Of a stretch of 64,000 bases of DNA, positions 52,924 through 64,000 are shown one piece after another. Numbering within the stretch: the stretch's first letter is position 1; every line of letters begins with the position of its first letter. Location of the stretch: positions 13,900,501-13,964,500 of the forward strand of contig JAGUCH010000002.1 of assembly GCA_019096065.1 (NCBI GenBank), written 5' to 3'. The position numbers and the translations under genes are program-made. The stretch is from Paracyclopina nana. Taxonomy: Eukaryota > Arthropoda > Copepoda > Cyclopoida > Cyclopettidae. A model generated the notes under the pieces. It was not told the DNA's origin. It saw only the letters and a list, made by a program, of their open reading frames with translations, and made no database searches.

Positions 52924-55900
52924 ATGGACACAGGATCCGGTACCGGATCGGGCACAGGATCCGGTACCGGTTCGGGCACCGGATCCGGGTCCTCCGGCAG
53001 CCAGAGGGGCAACAAGAGCTCCAAGGGCTCGAGTTCTCGTACTGAGGGCCAAGAGGATGGGTCCATGTACAAAGGCTCCGAGTCTAGCCTTTACAAGGGC
53101 TCAGAAGTGTCCACATCCAAGCAGGTAAACATTAAAGAATGCTTATAAGGGGTCATTTAAAATTGAAGAGTTCATGTCTCTGTAAAAGCCCTTTTAGATA
53201 AATTAGCTGAAGTGTTGAAACAACAATTTTCTTATTTTATAAGGATTTGCAATTTTATTTTACGTCAAGTCACGTGGTCAAATTTTGAATTATGATAGCA
53301 GGATAATCGTTGAGGCAAACTTATCAAGTGCTTATAATGGGTAGTAAAATATTGAAAAGCCTAAGAGATCAGGAAAAATGGGATGATAGTTTCAATGTTA
53401 GCAGTGACAAATTCTATAGATCAGAGCTAATATTGTGAAATAGCAAACAAATTAGGATTGTTGAAACGTGTGCCCCAATATCAAAGTACGCTTCCTAACC
53501 ATTTTTGACGTTTGCAGATTTCTGACTCAGCATATGGATCTTTGGCCACTAGTCAGTACCATCGGTCCAGCAGCTCCAAATCCCCTAGCTCTAACCTGAG
53601 CAAATCCAGCACGTCAGGGTCATCCGGGTTCGGATGCTACAATACAGACGCCAAGGCCAAGGCGACCTCGACCCAACTCCCGCCGGCCTCCAGCTCCTCC
53701 CTGTCAACAGTGAAGAAGAAGGAGCCGAAACACAAAAAGTCCAAGTCGAAATCGACCTTGACCACCACAGCGGTTCCCGGGGGAGCTCCCAAGGGCGAGG
53801 AGGGCCAAGGTCAACGCCCTACGAGCCACACCTTGACCTCGGATGACAAGGCCTCCAAGGTGGCAGTGCTGTCACAAGCATTGGAGCTAATTGACAAGTT
53901 CCGCAAAAGCCAAGATTCCAAGGAGGACAAGACTGGAGGCCCCGATGAAGCCGAAATCAACGACTTGGCCACGAACCTCCAAGAGGCGAGCCAAGGCGCG
54001 TCGACCAAGTCGAACAAGAGCTTCCCCTTTGGTGGAGGCACCGTGGAGGCCACAAAGTTCCAGATCACCGAGGTACTGGACAAGGAGCAAAGCTCAACAG
54101 CCGTTGGGGGCTTTTGCGCGGCTGTCAGCCTCAACGACGGCATGGTGATGCAGACCACGACCACCATCACAGCTGTCCTCGGATTCCCCAAGGACATGTG
54201 GCATGGCCGGAGTTTCATCGACTTTGTCCACCCCAAGGATAGGATCACCTTCACCAACAAGATCACCTCGACGGTCATGTTGCCCTTTGGAGGCCAGGCC
54301 AAGGTCATTAATGCCCCTGCCCCTGTGGGCGGCGTGGTGGTCGATGGGCCAGCCTCCAATGGGTCTCTGAGTGGGGGCAACTTTTTCTGCAGGCTAAGAA
54401 TGTACAACAGCCTCAAGCAGGGCAAGTTCAGCATCAGGGCCAGGAAAACGGTGTATACGCCCTTCAAGTTGAGGGTGGACTTTCGGGAGATCGGTGCTCC
54501 TTGCTCCGGAGCTGGATCCTTAGGAGGATCTGAGGAAGGATCAAGATCACCGGCTGACAGCCACGGAGTCGAGGCTGAGGCTGCTGGCCTCCAGTCGGTG
54601 TGTCTCATCATCACTGCAGTGCCGTTGACCTCTGCATACACCGAGCCTGAACAGGTCAACCCATTTGGAGCGACCTTCATGACAAGGCATACATCCAACT
54701 GCGTCTATTCAAAGGTACTATTCTACGACCATCTAAAGCAATTCATGATTTCATTGAAATTCAATGAAGTAGTATCCACCTTACTAAAATATTATCCAGG
54801 ATATGTTTATGTGCCCACGTGACTTTTTGACGAGATATTCATTGACGTAAAATATTCAACTATTTTTGGCTGCAGCTAAGTCAACATCGATTAGTTCAAA
54901 TTGTCTCTTCGATCCCTGATTATCGAAAACCTTGAAAGCAGTCTTGAGACTGATAGTAAAAAACTGCGATGACTAGCTTGGCTGCAATATCAAAATTACT
55001 ACTACGGCAATGCATCAAGTAAGAGTTTATGCATAAAAGTAGCATTGCTTCTAGCTAAAATGCTCTACTAAATGGTTATTTTTGTGGCTACATTATTTGT
55101 TTTAGCTAAATGAGAGCAAAAAAGCTTGCTCTCAAGCATTTCTAGTGCAACAGGTGACGTTTAGCCATGAGAGCGGAGAAGGCAAAAGCTTTAAAGACAT
55201 ACGTGATGACGAGGAAAATATTTGACTTGAAAGAACTTAAAGAAGCCAAATTACGGCGCTGCTAGCGATAAAGCATAAAAACAAAATATGGCAATAGGTT
55301 GACCTAGCAACTGCACTGTTTGCTTAATGAAATTGACGCGTTTTTACTGACAAAAAAGCTTGTTTCAGAGTGGCAAAAATAGTGATAAAAATCAGCGAGG
55401 GATCTTCCTGTATGCTAGTTTGACCTGGACCAGCCGAAAAATCTTACTCCCAAGCTCTCATTTCAAATCTTAGAAATCAATTGGTTGCGTTCGCAGATCT
55501 TTCTTCTAAGGCATGCATGAAAATTAAGCAGCCGAAGGAATTACATCAAGGTTTTTTTTGCACAGACTTGTTGTAGATAAAGTAATAAGTAAAAGTGTTT
55601 CTTATTTTTAAATATTGGTTAACGTCTTAGTGATCGAGGATAGAATGCCATGAATTCTTAGTTTGGCTACAGTCCATCGTGGCTATAGCAACAGAGAGAT
55701 TTTTCATCCTCTAAGCTTCAAAGCGAAAAGCTCTGGAATTATAAAGCAGTGGCCATGCTACATCCCTAAATAGAAAAAGCTTCCCTGGAGACTCGTACAA
55801 TCTTCCTATTTTTGGTCGCCTCGTGTGCTCTTGACGACCAGGAAATATTGGAATTCATGATGATGCTATCTTTGTTGCTTTTATCATAGGTGGATGAAAT

Positions 55901-58900
55901 TGCCATTCCGTACTTGGGCTATCTTCCCCAAGAAATGGAGGGGTCTGACATGTTCAACTTTTACCACCCAGCAGACTTGCTGTACTTGAAGGAATCCTAC
56001 CAAAACATCATGGCTGAGCAAGGCAAGCCTTTCAAGTCTAGGCCTTACAGATTCAAGGCCAAAAACGGTTGCTACATCACCATGGAGACCGTTTTCTCCT
56101 GTTTCATCAATCCCTGGTCGAAGAAGCTTGAATTTGTCGATGCAAAACATGTCATTCTCAAGGGACCGGCCAATCGAGATGTCTTCGCTGAGCCCGGTGA
56201 AACCACCGAGGCTTCCTCCACCAATGCTGGACTCAGCACTCAGCAGCCATCTTCTACGGCAACCGAGCAACTTCAGCAGTCTGGAAATAATTCTGGTGGT
56301 CAGCAACAACAAACTTCTTCTGGAAGCAATGATGAAGTTTCAGACACCAAACAGGTAGGTCATCAGATATTGGCAATCCATGCTGATGATTATTGGTTTT
56401 CACAATAGCAATGGTGTGACCTAGCTGACACGTGGCTCACTTTACACCTTATATCCATTGCAGGCTAAAAGCATCCAGGAGAGCATCAAACTGCTGCTCC
56501 AGGAAACCATCACAAGAGCACCAAGCTCAAGCTTGGCAGACTTGCGCACCACAAACTCGTCAAGGCACCGCAAAAAATTGGCAACGCTCATGGGAACCAT
56601 GCTGGAGAAGATGACGCGAGCAGAGACCACAAAGGCCCCATCCACGACTGGAAACACGTCTGTCTTGGGCAACATATCACCCCACCATGATGAGACCGGA
56701 TCCGAGTCTCCGCCGAGCTACAACCAACTAAACTACAATGACAACCTCACGAGGTTCTTCAACAGCCAGCCTAAGACGCTGACAGAAAAGGAGGCCAATG
56801 CAATGGAGAGCTCGTCCATTTACAACGAGGATTGCAAGACTGTCTCGCATCAGGCATTGGACACGAGTTCAGGGTCCAGGCTGATGCGGTCAGGATCTCC
56901 CCCGTTTGACACGTCCAACACGGCCACGAACAGCGAGTCTGGAAACGGAAACGGGTCCAATTCTAGGAATGGAGGCCAGAAAGTCTCAAGCGGCACTGGC
57001 AAGGATCAAGGCCACGAGGGCTCGGGTGGCGACTCTGGAGAGAACGTATGCTCCGGTGGGACTGGCACTGGCACGTCTGGAGGCGTGTCAGCCGCAGCCA
57101 ATGCCCATCATAAGAGGATCCATGCGCATACCTACAGGCATTCCGGATCCGGCAACAGCGGAGGATCCGGGGACGGCAACATCCACTCCTCGGACTACTT
57201 CAAGCCACCCCTACTCACTGAGCAGCTGCTTTTAGCTCATAACCGAGGCATGGAGAAGAAGATGATCGAGTCCTACAAAGAGGGCAAAAAGGGAGACCTC
57301 AAGCTGCTCAAGAGCAGGCTGAGGTCGGCCAAGGTAGCCGCCCATCAGCAGGCCATGCGACGAACGCAGCACCACTCGTGGAACGACGCAGTGGACCACG
57401 AGAAGGTGGGTGGTCACCACCACCATCATCACCATCAGCAAGGCCACGTGTCCTCAGCTATGGATCCGCAACAGGTGTCCACCATCCAACTATGGCCTCC
57501 TTTCTCCGTGGCCAACGTGCCCATGCAGGTGAAGCCTGTGCAGACTGTGGCAGGTGCAACCACCTCTATGGTGACAACATCCGTACACCCACAGATGAGC
57601 AGGACTGGAGTGGTCCCACCCAGGGCCCATTCGGAGCAGCCTCAGCCCAGCTATCCCCCATCCCAGCCTCCGATGTACTCCAACCTGATCCCAGCCTACT
57701 ACATCCCCCCTCAAATGTCGTCGAATCTGAAGCCCTCCGGAGGCTACTTTGTCAGCATGCCCACCTTCATCCAGCAGCCTCTGCAATTCCTACAGGCGTT
57801 CCAGGGCTCCTCCATGATTTACCAGCCAGTGGAGTCACACAACGTGGGAGGTCCCAGCTTTGCAGCCTCTCCGCAAATCAGACCAGGTGGCTCCTTGTCT
57901 GAGAACAGAGCAATGCCCAGCCACCCTGGTATGACGCACCACCATCTCAGGACCACTATCATGAGTCCGGACAGGCAAAACTCCATGTCGATCGACAGCA
58001 GCATCATGGAGGAGCCTCAGCGCGGCCAGAGTCACGAGAAGCTCAGCTCCATTGACAGGGGTACCATCAAAAAGGCTTTTAAGTTCCAGCGACCTTCTTC
58101 CAGGACAGGGTCCAGGGCCACCTCTGTCAAGGCTGAGCCAGGATCAGCTCTCGAGTCGAATTTGGAGTCGAATGCCTCGGTGTCAGCCTCCGTCGGTGGG
58201 GTGAAGTTGGTCTCACCTGGAGGGGGCTTCATGGCCTCCTCCTCCAGAGCCTCAGGAGGACTACAGGAGCAGGTGTTAGAGTCAACGACCGACTCCTCAC
58301 TTTGCTCCCTAATGAAGAGTTCGGATGACTTCACGCCTACCACATCCAATGGGTCAGAGGACGATGAGAAGGATAGCGGTTCACTGGCCAGGCCCATTTT
58401 GCAAGACCCATTTTGGCTGACCAATGTGAACATGACGCCTCAGTTGACGTTCAACTACCAGATCAAGCTGAAGAAGAACGCTGACGTCCTCAAGAGGGAC
58501 TTGGAGATTTTGAATAACATGAACCAGCCCAACCAGGTCAGGGAGCAATTGTCTCAATTGTACAGAGAGTTGGAGGACACTGGAGAGGTCATAAGGCCCT
58601 TACTAGAAGCGGATGCCAACACATCTTGCACCTCCACGAGTAGTTCGTCCACCGGCGAGGACTCGGAGGAGAACGCTTGGAAATCTGAAAAGCAAAAACA
58701 AGTACTATTTGAACATTTTCCCACGTGGATCACTCGTTAATCCCCTATTCTTAGGTCAAATTTGAAAGGTATGCCATAATACACGGAGAGGACGCACCAA
58801 TGCCCCCATCTTTAAAAACACCTCAAATTCGAAAAGGTACTTTTTGGTTAAACCTCCAATGTGATCGATTGTATGTGAACTTGAGTTTCATTTATAGACA

Positions 58901-59614
58901 TCAAATCGTCTGGCACTAGCACCTCCTCCTCGTCGGGAGAGAACAACAAGTCAAGCAGTGGCACCAAGAGTGGCAGTAGGAGCCTGAAAACGTCTACTGA
59001 AGACTCCAACTCTTCAGTCTCCTCTGCTAGGTCCTCCAAGACTGGAGGCAAAAATAGCAGCAGTGGAGGCAATGGAGCCTCTACTTCTATGGGCTCTTCT
59101 TCTGCTATCACTGTGGATAGTATATCCAGTAGCAATTCTGGCGACGATGGTAGGTATCTTTTTGCAACAAATCCACAGTGCCAAAGAAAACGAAAATGGA
59201 CGATGAAAAGGTCTTTATAACAACTTACAATTAAGCCAATCAATTTAACCATAACTGTGTATCATCGTCGTCGTCATCCTCTAAACTCTGAGATGAGAGA
59301 CGACCAAACCTTGCCTTATTTGACCGTCCAATTTTGAGCTTACAGTTCCTTTTTAGTGTTTTCTGCTCATTGACTGCAATTTCCAATTTTATCTTCCAGA
59401 TCATAATAAAGGAAGTGGAACGAGTGGGACAGGAACATCCAAGTGTGACGAGGGCATAGGATCGAAATCAACTACTACAACCAACAATGACACTGTCAGT
59501 GGTTGTGACGACTCCTCTACCAAAGCTGAAAATGAAGTGGAAGTTCCGATGGAATTGGACGATCACAATCCATCCATGTGGCAGCAGAAAAAAGACGAAT
59601 CTGAAAAGAAATGA
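52924..59614 (+). CDS. per: Circadian clock protein PERIOD
   Basis: Seven coding exons: 52924-53124, 53518-54714, 55890-56354, 56464-58701, 58755-58836, 58898-59149 and 59400-59614; 4650 nt, 1549 residues, all in phase. PERIOD is the repressor of CLK-CYC transcription; it dimerises through PAS domains and is timed by kinase-driven decay. Seen here: an N-terminal GS/GT repeat; the conserved [12 protein letters not shown] ... SGSSGFG block; a basic nuclear signal [18 protein letters not shown] from about residue 264 ([33 protein letters not shown]); and PAS-B at ~455-565 ([59 protein letters not shown]). A very long Ser/Gly/His-rich region follows, then a conserved tail ([15 protein letters not shown]). 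It is longer than Drosophila PER (about 1220). AATAAA at 59730-59735. Confidence 0.97.
52933..52991 (+). repeat. GC-rich tandem repeat coding for the PER N-terminal GS/GT tract
   Basis: Alternating units of GGATCCGGTACC and GGATCGGGCACA type encode (Gly-Ser-Gly-Thr)n, about five units, directly after Met-Asp-Thr. The units differ at third codon positions, so the peptide repeat is kept while the DNA has drifted. Confidence 0.85.
54715..55889. other. 1.2-kb intron of period within the PAS-B region
   Basis: Long compared with most introns in the window. AT-rich; no coding frame or repeat recognised. Confidence 0.6.
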
Positions 59615-60089
59615 AAAATGAATGTGTACGAATATGATGGAGAATGATATTTTAATTACTACGATATATCAAAGCGTTGATCCCATATAAAAACCTTTAA
59701 TTAAACAACTATATACAATGCTATGATAAAATAAACCAGCTGAACTAGGCTACTATTTAATTAAGTATTGGCATAATTTTCAAATTGTCTCTTGTTGATT
59801 CGAGAAAATAAATTGGACTTCACAATGCTATCTTTAAAAGAGTTTCACTAAGCTTTGACAGAAGAGGAAAATGAAGAAATAAATTAAATTTCAAGCTTTT
59901 GAAGGTGCTATTTGAGCTATCTAAGTGCTTTAAGTGGAAGCAAAAAAAAAAAAAAAAAAACAGATTTTTGCGGAATTTATCTGATCTATGTTGCGTGATT
60001 TTTTCAGCCAAGTTCCGCTTCTCGTACACAAACAATAACAAGCACACGTGAAACCACAGCGATTTCGCGACTCCTTCAAATAAAAGAAA
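59615..60089. other. period 3' UTR and RPF2 upstream region
   Basis: Contains the period poly(A) signal at 59730-59735 and an uninterrupted A run of about 19 at 59942-59960. GTGATTTTTTCAG at about 59993-60007 is a candidate 3' splice site of an RPF2 leader exon. Confidence 0.5.
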
Positions 60090-61058
60090 ATGGGAGTTCT
60101 TCAGCGAGTTGTCAAGCCAAGAAACAAAAGAACGAAGAAGGCTCTGGAAAAAAGAGAGCCAAAGGCTTTGGAAAACAACAAAGGCTCGCTTTTCATCCGT
60201 GGTGCCAATTGCTCACAAACAATTGTCCAATGCTTGAGAGAGTTGCATGCTTTGAAGAAGCCAGATTCGGACTTTTACAGCCAGAAAAACGACATCAGAC
60301 CATTTGAAGACTTTACCAAGTTGGAGTTCTTCAGCCAGAAGCATGACATTTCTCTGTTCGCAGTTGGCAACGGGAACAAAAAGAGGCCTGACAATTTGAT
60401 TATGGGAAGGTTCTACGACCACAAAATGCTCGATATGGTCGAATTTGGCGTGGAAAACTTCAAGTCCATTGCTGATTTTGACGGGGACAAAATCCCGGTT
60501 GGAACCAAGCCTTGCTTGCTTTTCTCCGGAAGTCTCTTTGAAAATAACGAAGATTTGAAAAGGGTGAAAAATTTGCTCATTGATTTCTTTAGAGGACCAA
60601 GAGTGCCCAAAGTTAGACTTCAAGGGTTGGAACATGCTCTTCAATTCACTGCTGTTGAAAAGGAGGGCAAGCCAACCATACTAATGCGGTCATATAGGAT
60701 TGTCTTGTGTAAGTCTGGCACCAGAGTACCAAGAGTGGAACTAGAAGAAATGGGACCCCACATGGATTTTGTCCTTAGGAGGACACATTTGGCTTCAGAC
60801 GATCTATTTGATTCAGCCTGCAAGCAAGTAAAGAACGTCGACAAGCCCAAGAAGGTCAAGAATGTCACCAAGGATGCATTTGGATCCACTCTTGGCAGAG
60901 TGCATGTTCCAAGCCAAAATATTGGCACCATTCAAACAAGAAAAATGAAGGGTCTGAAGGAGACCAAAAAGGAAGAAAAGAAGCAAAAAATCATTGAGAA
61001 AAAGGAGAAGGCTGAACAAGCCAGGAAGGCTAATATTGAGGCTGTTTTCACTGAATGA
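60090..61058 (+). CDS. RPF2: Ribosome production factor 2 (Brix-domain protein)
   Basis: One exon, 322 residues (human 306). The Brix domain spans roughly residues 30-240: GSLFIRGANCSQTIVQCLRE, LHALKKPDSDFYSQKNDIRP, FEDFTKLEFFSQKHD, NKKRPDNLIMGRFYDHKMLD, VEFGVENFKS, GTKPCLLFSG, FFRGPRVPKVRLQGLEHALQ, SYRIVLCKSGTRVPRVELEE and MGPHMDFVLRRTH. The ends are Lys-rich (KPRNKRTKKALEKRE; KKEEKKQKIIEKKEKAEQ). RPF2 with RRS1 loads 5S RNP (5S rRNA, RPL5, RPL11) into pre-60S particles in the nucleolus. It lies 67 bp upstream of URB1, another 60S assembly factor on the same strand. Confidence 0.98.
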   Translation: MGVLQRVVKPRNKRTKKALEKREPKALENNKGSLFIRGANCSQTIVQCLRELHALKKPDSDFYSQKNDIRPFEDFTKLEFFSQKHDISLFAVGNGNKKRPDNLIMGRFYDHKMLDMVEFGVENFKSIADFDGDKIPVGTKPCLLFSGSLFENNEDLKRVKNLLIDFFRGPRVPKVRLQGLEHALQFTAVEKEGKPTILMRSYRIVLCKSGTRVPRVELEEMGPHMDFVLRRTHLASDDLFDSACKQVKNVDKPKKVKNVTKDAFGSTLGRVHVPSQNIGTIQTRKMKGLKETKKEEKKQKIIEKKEKAEQARKANIEAVFTE

Positions 61059-61125
61059 ATTTTGCCTGGCGTTTCTCCATGATCAAGAGAATGTTTTCAT
61101 TAATGCTTAATTTTTTTCTTCTAGC

Positions 61126-64000
61126 ATGGGTAAAAAAAGAGGACAACCTTCAGATGCTCAGCCTCTTGATGAGCCTTTGGCCAAAGCATCCAAAACCAGT
61201 GAAATGATTGTGGACCTGCTCAATGGGAAAAATGCTCTGAATGCTTTGAAAAGCATTGCAGAGTCTAGAAACAATGATGATATTGTTCAATTGTTGAGCC
61301 AAGGTGGGACTGGCAAAGACTTGCTCAGTATTCTAGTGAACAGTGCAGAAAAGCTGAAGAGTCCAGAGGTGTCTGTTGTGTTCAACGCTTGTGAAAAGTT
61401 TCTGCTCCATGTGACAACTTGCATGTCTGATGCAGCTAGCCCAGAAGAGGCATCCAAGTTCACCAATTTTGGTATTGAACTCTGTCGTGAGATTCTTGAA
61501 GACCATCTTGGGTAAGAATGTTGATTTTCTCTACATTATAATGCATATTTCATTAATTTTCTTTTCATTCAAGATACATCATTTTGTTGCTTTCTGGAAC
61601 CAACACTGCATACCAGGTGAAAAGTAGCTTACGACTCCTTACTGCTATGGTCACATGTTGTGGGCAAACAGCCAGAGAAGTGTTGCTCAAAGTAGACTTT
61701 GAGCACAAAAATTGGGAAAGTGTGGTGAAGAGGCAGTCTTCAGAGATTAGAACTGCCTTTGTTCAATTCCTCATGTCTTTCTTTGTGATCAACCATCCTG
61801 GAGTGGCTAAGGAATTCATTGAAAAAAGATTGCTCATATCAAGCATTTTGCCTGGGCTGATCAAGGATGATTGCGAACTCATCCAACTTGTCATGGTTTG
61901 GTTCAAAGAGAAAATCCTCGAGAATCCTTGCCTCAGCAAGACTTCAAAAATGAAGTTGTTTAGTGTGCACAATTTAAAGCATCTACTGGCCCTTTTCAAC
62001 TGGAGATGTCCTGACAAAGAAGCAACATTGGAAAATGCCTCAGAAGTGAAAGAACTTGTGACAGAATCTGTAGCTGAGTTTTTCAAAGCTGCCTTAACGT
62101 CTTCCAAATCAGGACTTGTGTTCAATGACTTGTCATATGGAACTTCTGGATCAAACTTGAACCTACTGATGCTCAACTTGGTGCAGGGTATTGTTGAGCC
62201 TTGGAAAAGGCCCATGCTGGCAAATGTTGTAATCCATGCTTTGGCGGCTTGCCCAGACCAGTTGAGGCCTTACATCATCAGGCAATTGCAGCCACTTTGG
62301 CAGCCAAGACATTCAGAGTCATGGTTTCAAGTGGTTGACTTTCTTTATGCAATCCTTGAAAAACTCAATGTAAGCAAAATAATTCAAGATCTCAAGGTGA
62401 AACCCAAGCTCCTTACTACTGTACTGAGCAATTTTCTTTGCAATGAAAGGATTTTCAAAGAAGTTATTCTTGAGAGTTTGAAAACTGATGATGCTCTTGT
62501 CAAGCTGAAAGGAGTGGAGCTTCTTGGCTTATTTTTGAACATGCTTGCCTTTGTGATGAAGAGTAGCCAAGTGCTGTCAAGTGTTAGAAAGCAAATTTTG
62601 TTCAGACTTCAAGACAAACTGCCTCCTTTGAGCATGATTTTAGATGTGTGGAACCAGGAGGCAGGAAAAGGAGTTGTTCAACTTGAGGACACTGACCTGG
62701 AGGCCCATGAAGAGAAGACTAATTATTTGCTTATTGCCACTCAAGTCATAAGCTTTTATCTCAACCACTACCCTGACAAGTTTTCATCATCTGATTTAGA
62801 TCTTCAAGTAATGCTTCAGAAGGTCAGCCAATCCGACATAGACAAAGATGGTACTGTCCAGCTGCTGCTTCTGAAGCACATGATGGCTTCTCATGGAAGC
62901 AATCAAACCAATCAAAAGCATTTGAACACCTTAATCAGCATTGCTTGCAAAAGTCTTGATGAAGAAAATGGTGCACTTGCTGTTGAAGCAATTTTCACCT
63001 TGTTGGTCAAGCACGATTTATGCTTGAGGCCTGATGATATAAAAGTGTGGCTTGCTTTTGTCAACACAGACAAGTTAGGCAAAGTTTGTCAACTACTGGC
63101 TGAAGAAATTGGAGAGCTTCTTGAAAATAAAGATGCCATCATGGATGAGATAAAAAAGGAAGTGAGCCAGCTTTCTTTTGATGATTCTGTTGGAACTGAT
63201 GACAAGCAAGACATTTTGGAAAAATTGATGAGAGCCGATATGGATTTGGATGACACACTGCGAAGTGAATCACCATTTTTTTCAATTAGCCCATTGACTT
63301 GGAAGCTGATGAAATCGAAAGCACTGATGCACCACAAACCTTACTATCAAAAGTGCTTAGTTGCCTCATTTGTTGTGCAATCAAATCCAAAGCCATTTTT
63401 GGAGATCCTTACAAGGCAAGACTTTCGATCATTCCCTTTGATCAAGTCTTTGATTGACCAACCATCAAGCATAGACATGCCAGAGTGCAGACACCAGGAA
63501 TTTGCCAATAGTCTGAAAAAGTATAGCCTTTTGGCTAAGTTCAAGATTGATCCAAACAATAGTGCTGAGTCTCTTCAAGACCTGAGAAGAACTATTTCAG
63601 AAAGTGACTTTGCTATGGTTCTTAGTCAAGATCTTGTGCTCCATTATTTCAACCCTTTTCTTAAACATGAAGAAGGCTTTGAAGAACTGCATCTTTTGAT
63701 AGCAGAAATTTTTGCCCAAACTCAATTCTGCCACAGCCATTTGTTGGTACCATATTCCAAGAAGACATGGATGCTTCTCAATGAGGCATTCAAGAAAAAA
63801 AGTGTTGAGGCTTCTCCTCTGTTCACCAACATATTTGAAGTCTTACCTTTTACAAATCAAGAAGTTATGTCTTTGGTAGAGGCATTATGTGAAACTCCCT
63901 TGACTTGCAAGTTTTCAATTGTAGCTCTTGGTGCTCTCTTGAAAAAGCTGTGCTCATCTGATCAATGGTCTCTTGCAAACCTATCCAGTCGATGCGCTAA
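61126..64000 (+). CDS. URB1: URB1/NPA1 nucleolar pre-ribosome protein, 5' part (runs off the window)
   Basis: Exon 1 is 61126-61511; exon 2 starts at 61574 and stays open to the window end, so about 937 residues are present of a protein that is about 2270 in human. The N-terminal NPA1 region is recognisable: EILEDHLGYIILLLSGTNTAYQVKSSLRLLTAMV, TAFVQFLMSFFVINHPGVAKEF, LIKDDCELIQLVMVWFKEKIL, FNDLSYGTSGSNLN and NLVQGIVEPWKRP. The rest consists of helical repeats. URB1 stabilises early pre-60S particles and anchors the 3' end of pre-rRNA in the nucleolus. The ATG is preceded by TTTTTTTCTTCTAGC, a 3' splice-site-like tract in the 67-bp gap after RPF2. Confidence 0.9.

Noticed and set aside
53811-54698. 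295-codon minus-strand frame
   Set aside because: Lies entirely antisense to the PAS-A exon of period; no domain; a by-product of codon bias in a GC-rich exon.

Overview
This window is nuclear DNA of an arthropod, most likely a pancrustacean (insect, springtail or crustacean). The evidence is short GT-AG introns (mostly 49-69 nt), an insect-type period gene, a eukaryotic intron-containing tRNA-Leu(CAA), RS-domain and ER-retention proteins, and an AT-rich intergenic background. Species cannot be named from the sequence. I rebuilt exon chains by eye; for almost every multi-exon gene the summed coding length is divisible by three, which supports the junctions.

Layout. 1-7.0 kb is a compact cluster: a partial secreted-protein gene (-), INTS9 (-), an IQCB1/NPHP5-like gene (+) and DAXX (-). 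7.0-11.9 kb is a repeat island: nested MITEs, a minisatellite-armed foldback element, a Transib-like non-autonomous element, a solo LTR, and a large inverted repeat carrying tRNA-like sequences. 11.9-26 kb holds an intronless zinc-finger/coiled-coil/PHD-like gene (+), an SLC44 choline-transporter-like gene (-), a catalytically dead trypsin homologue (-), a small unknown ORF overlapping ALKBH1 (+), a six-finger zinc-finger gene (+) and CCBE1 (+). 26.8-37.9 kb is one zinc-finger transcription-factor-like gene (-) with unusually long introns, one of which contains a foldback element. 39-48.6 kb has an SLC22 transporter (-), tRNA-Leu (+), SDF2 (-), U2AF1 (+), SMIM15 (+) and TMEM104 (-). 48.6-64 kb has the circadian gene period (+) with a long upstream region containing E-boxes, then RPF2 (+) and the 5' part of URB1 (+).

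Most genes are unrelated housekeeping genes arranged divergently or convergently with short spacers. The clearest functional neighbours are RPF2 and URB1, both 60S ribosome-biogenesis factors, head-to-tail with only 67 bp between them. The most unusual material is the four-level nested transposon stack at 7.6-9.5 kb, including an element whose ends begin with the CACAGTG heptamer and carry 5-bp duplications, and foldback elements whose arms are tandem minisatellites.
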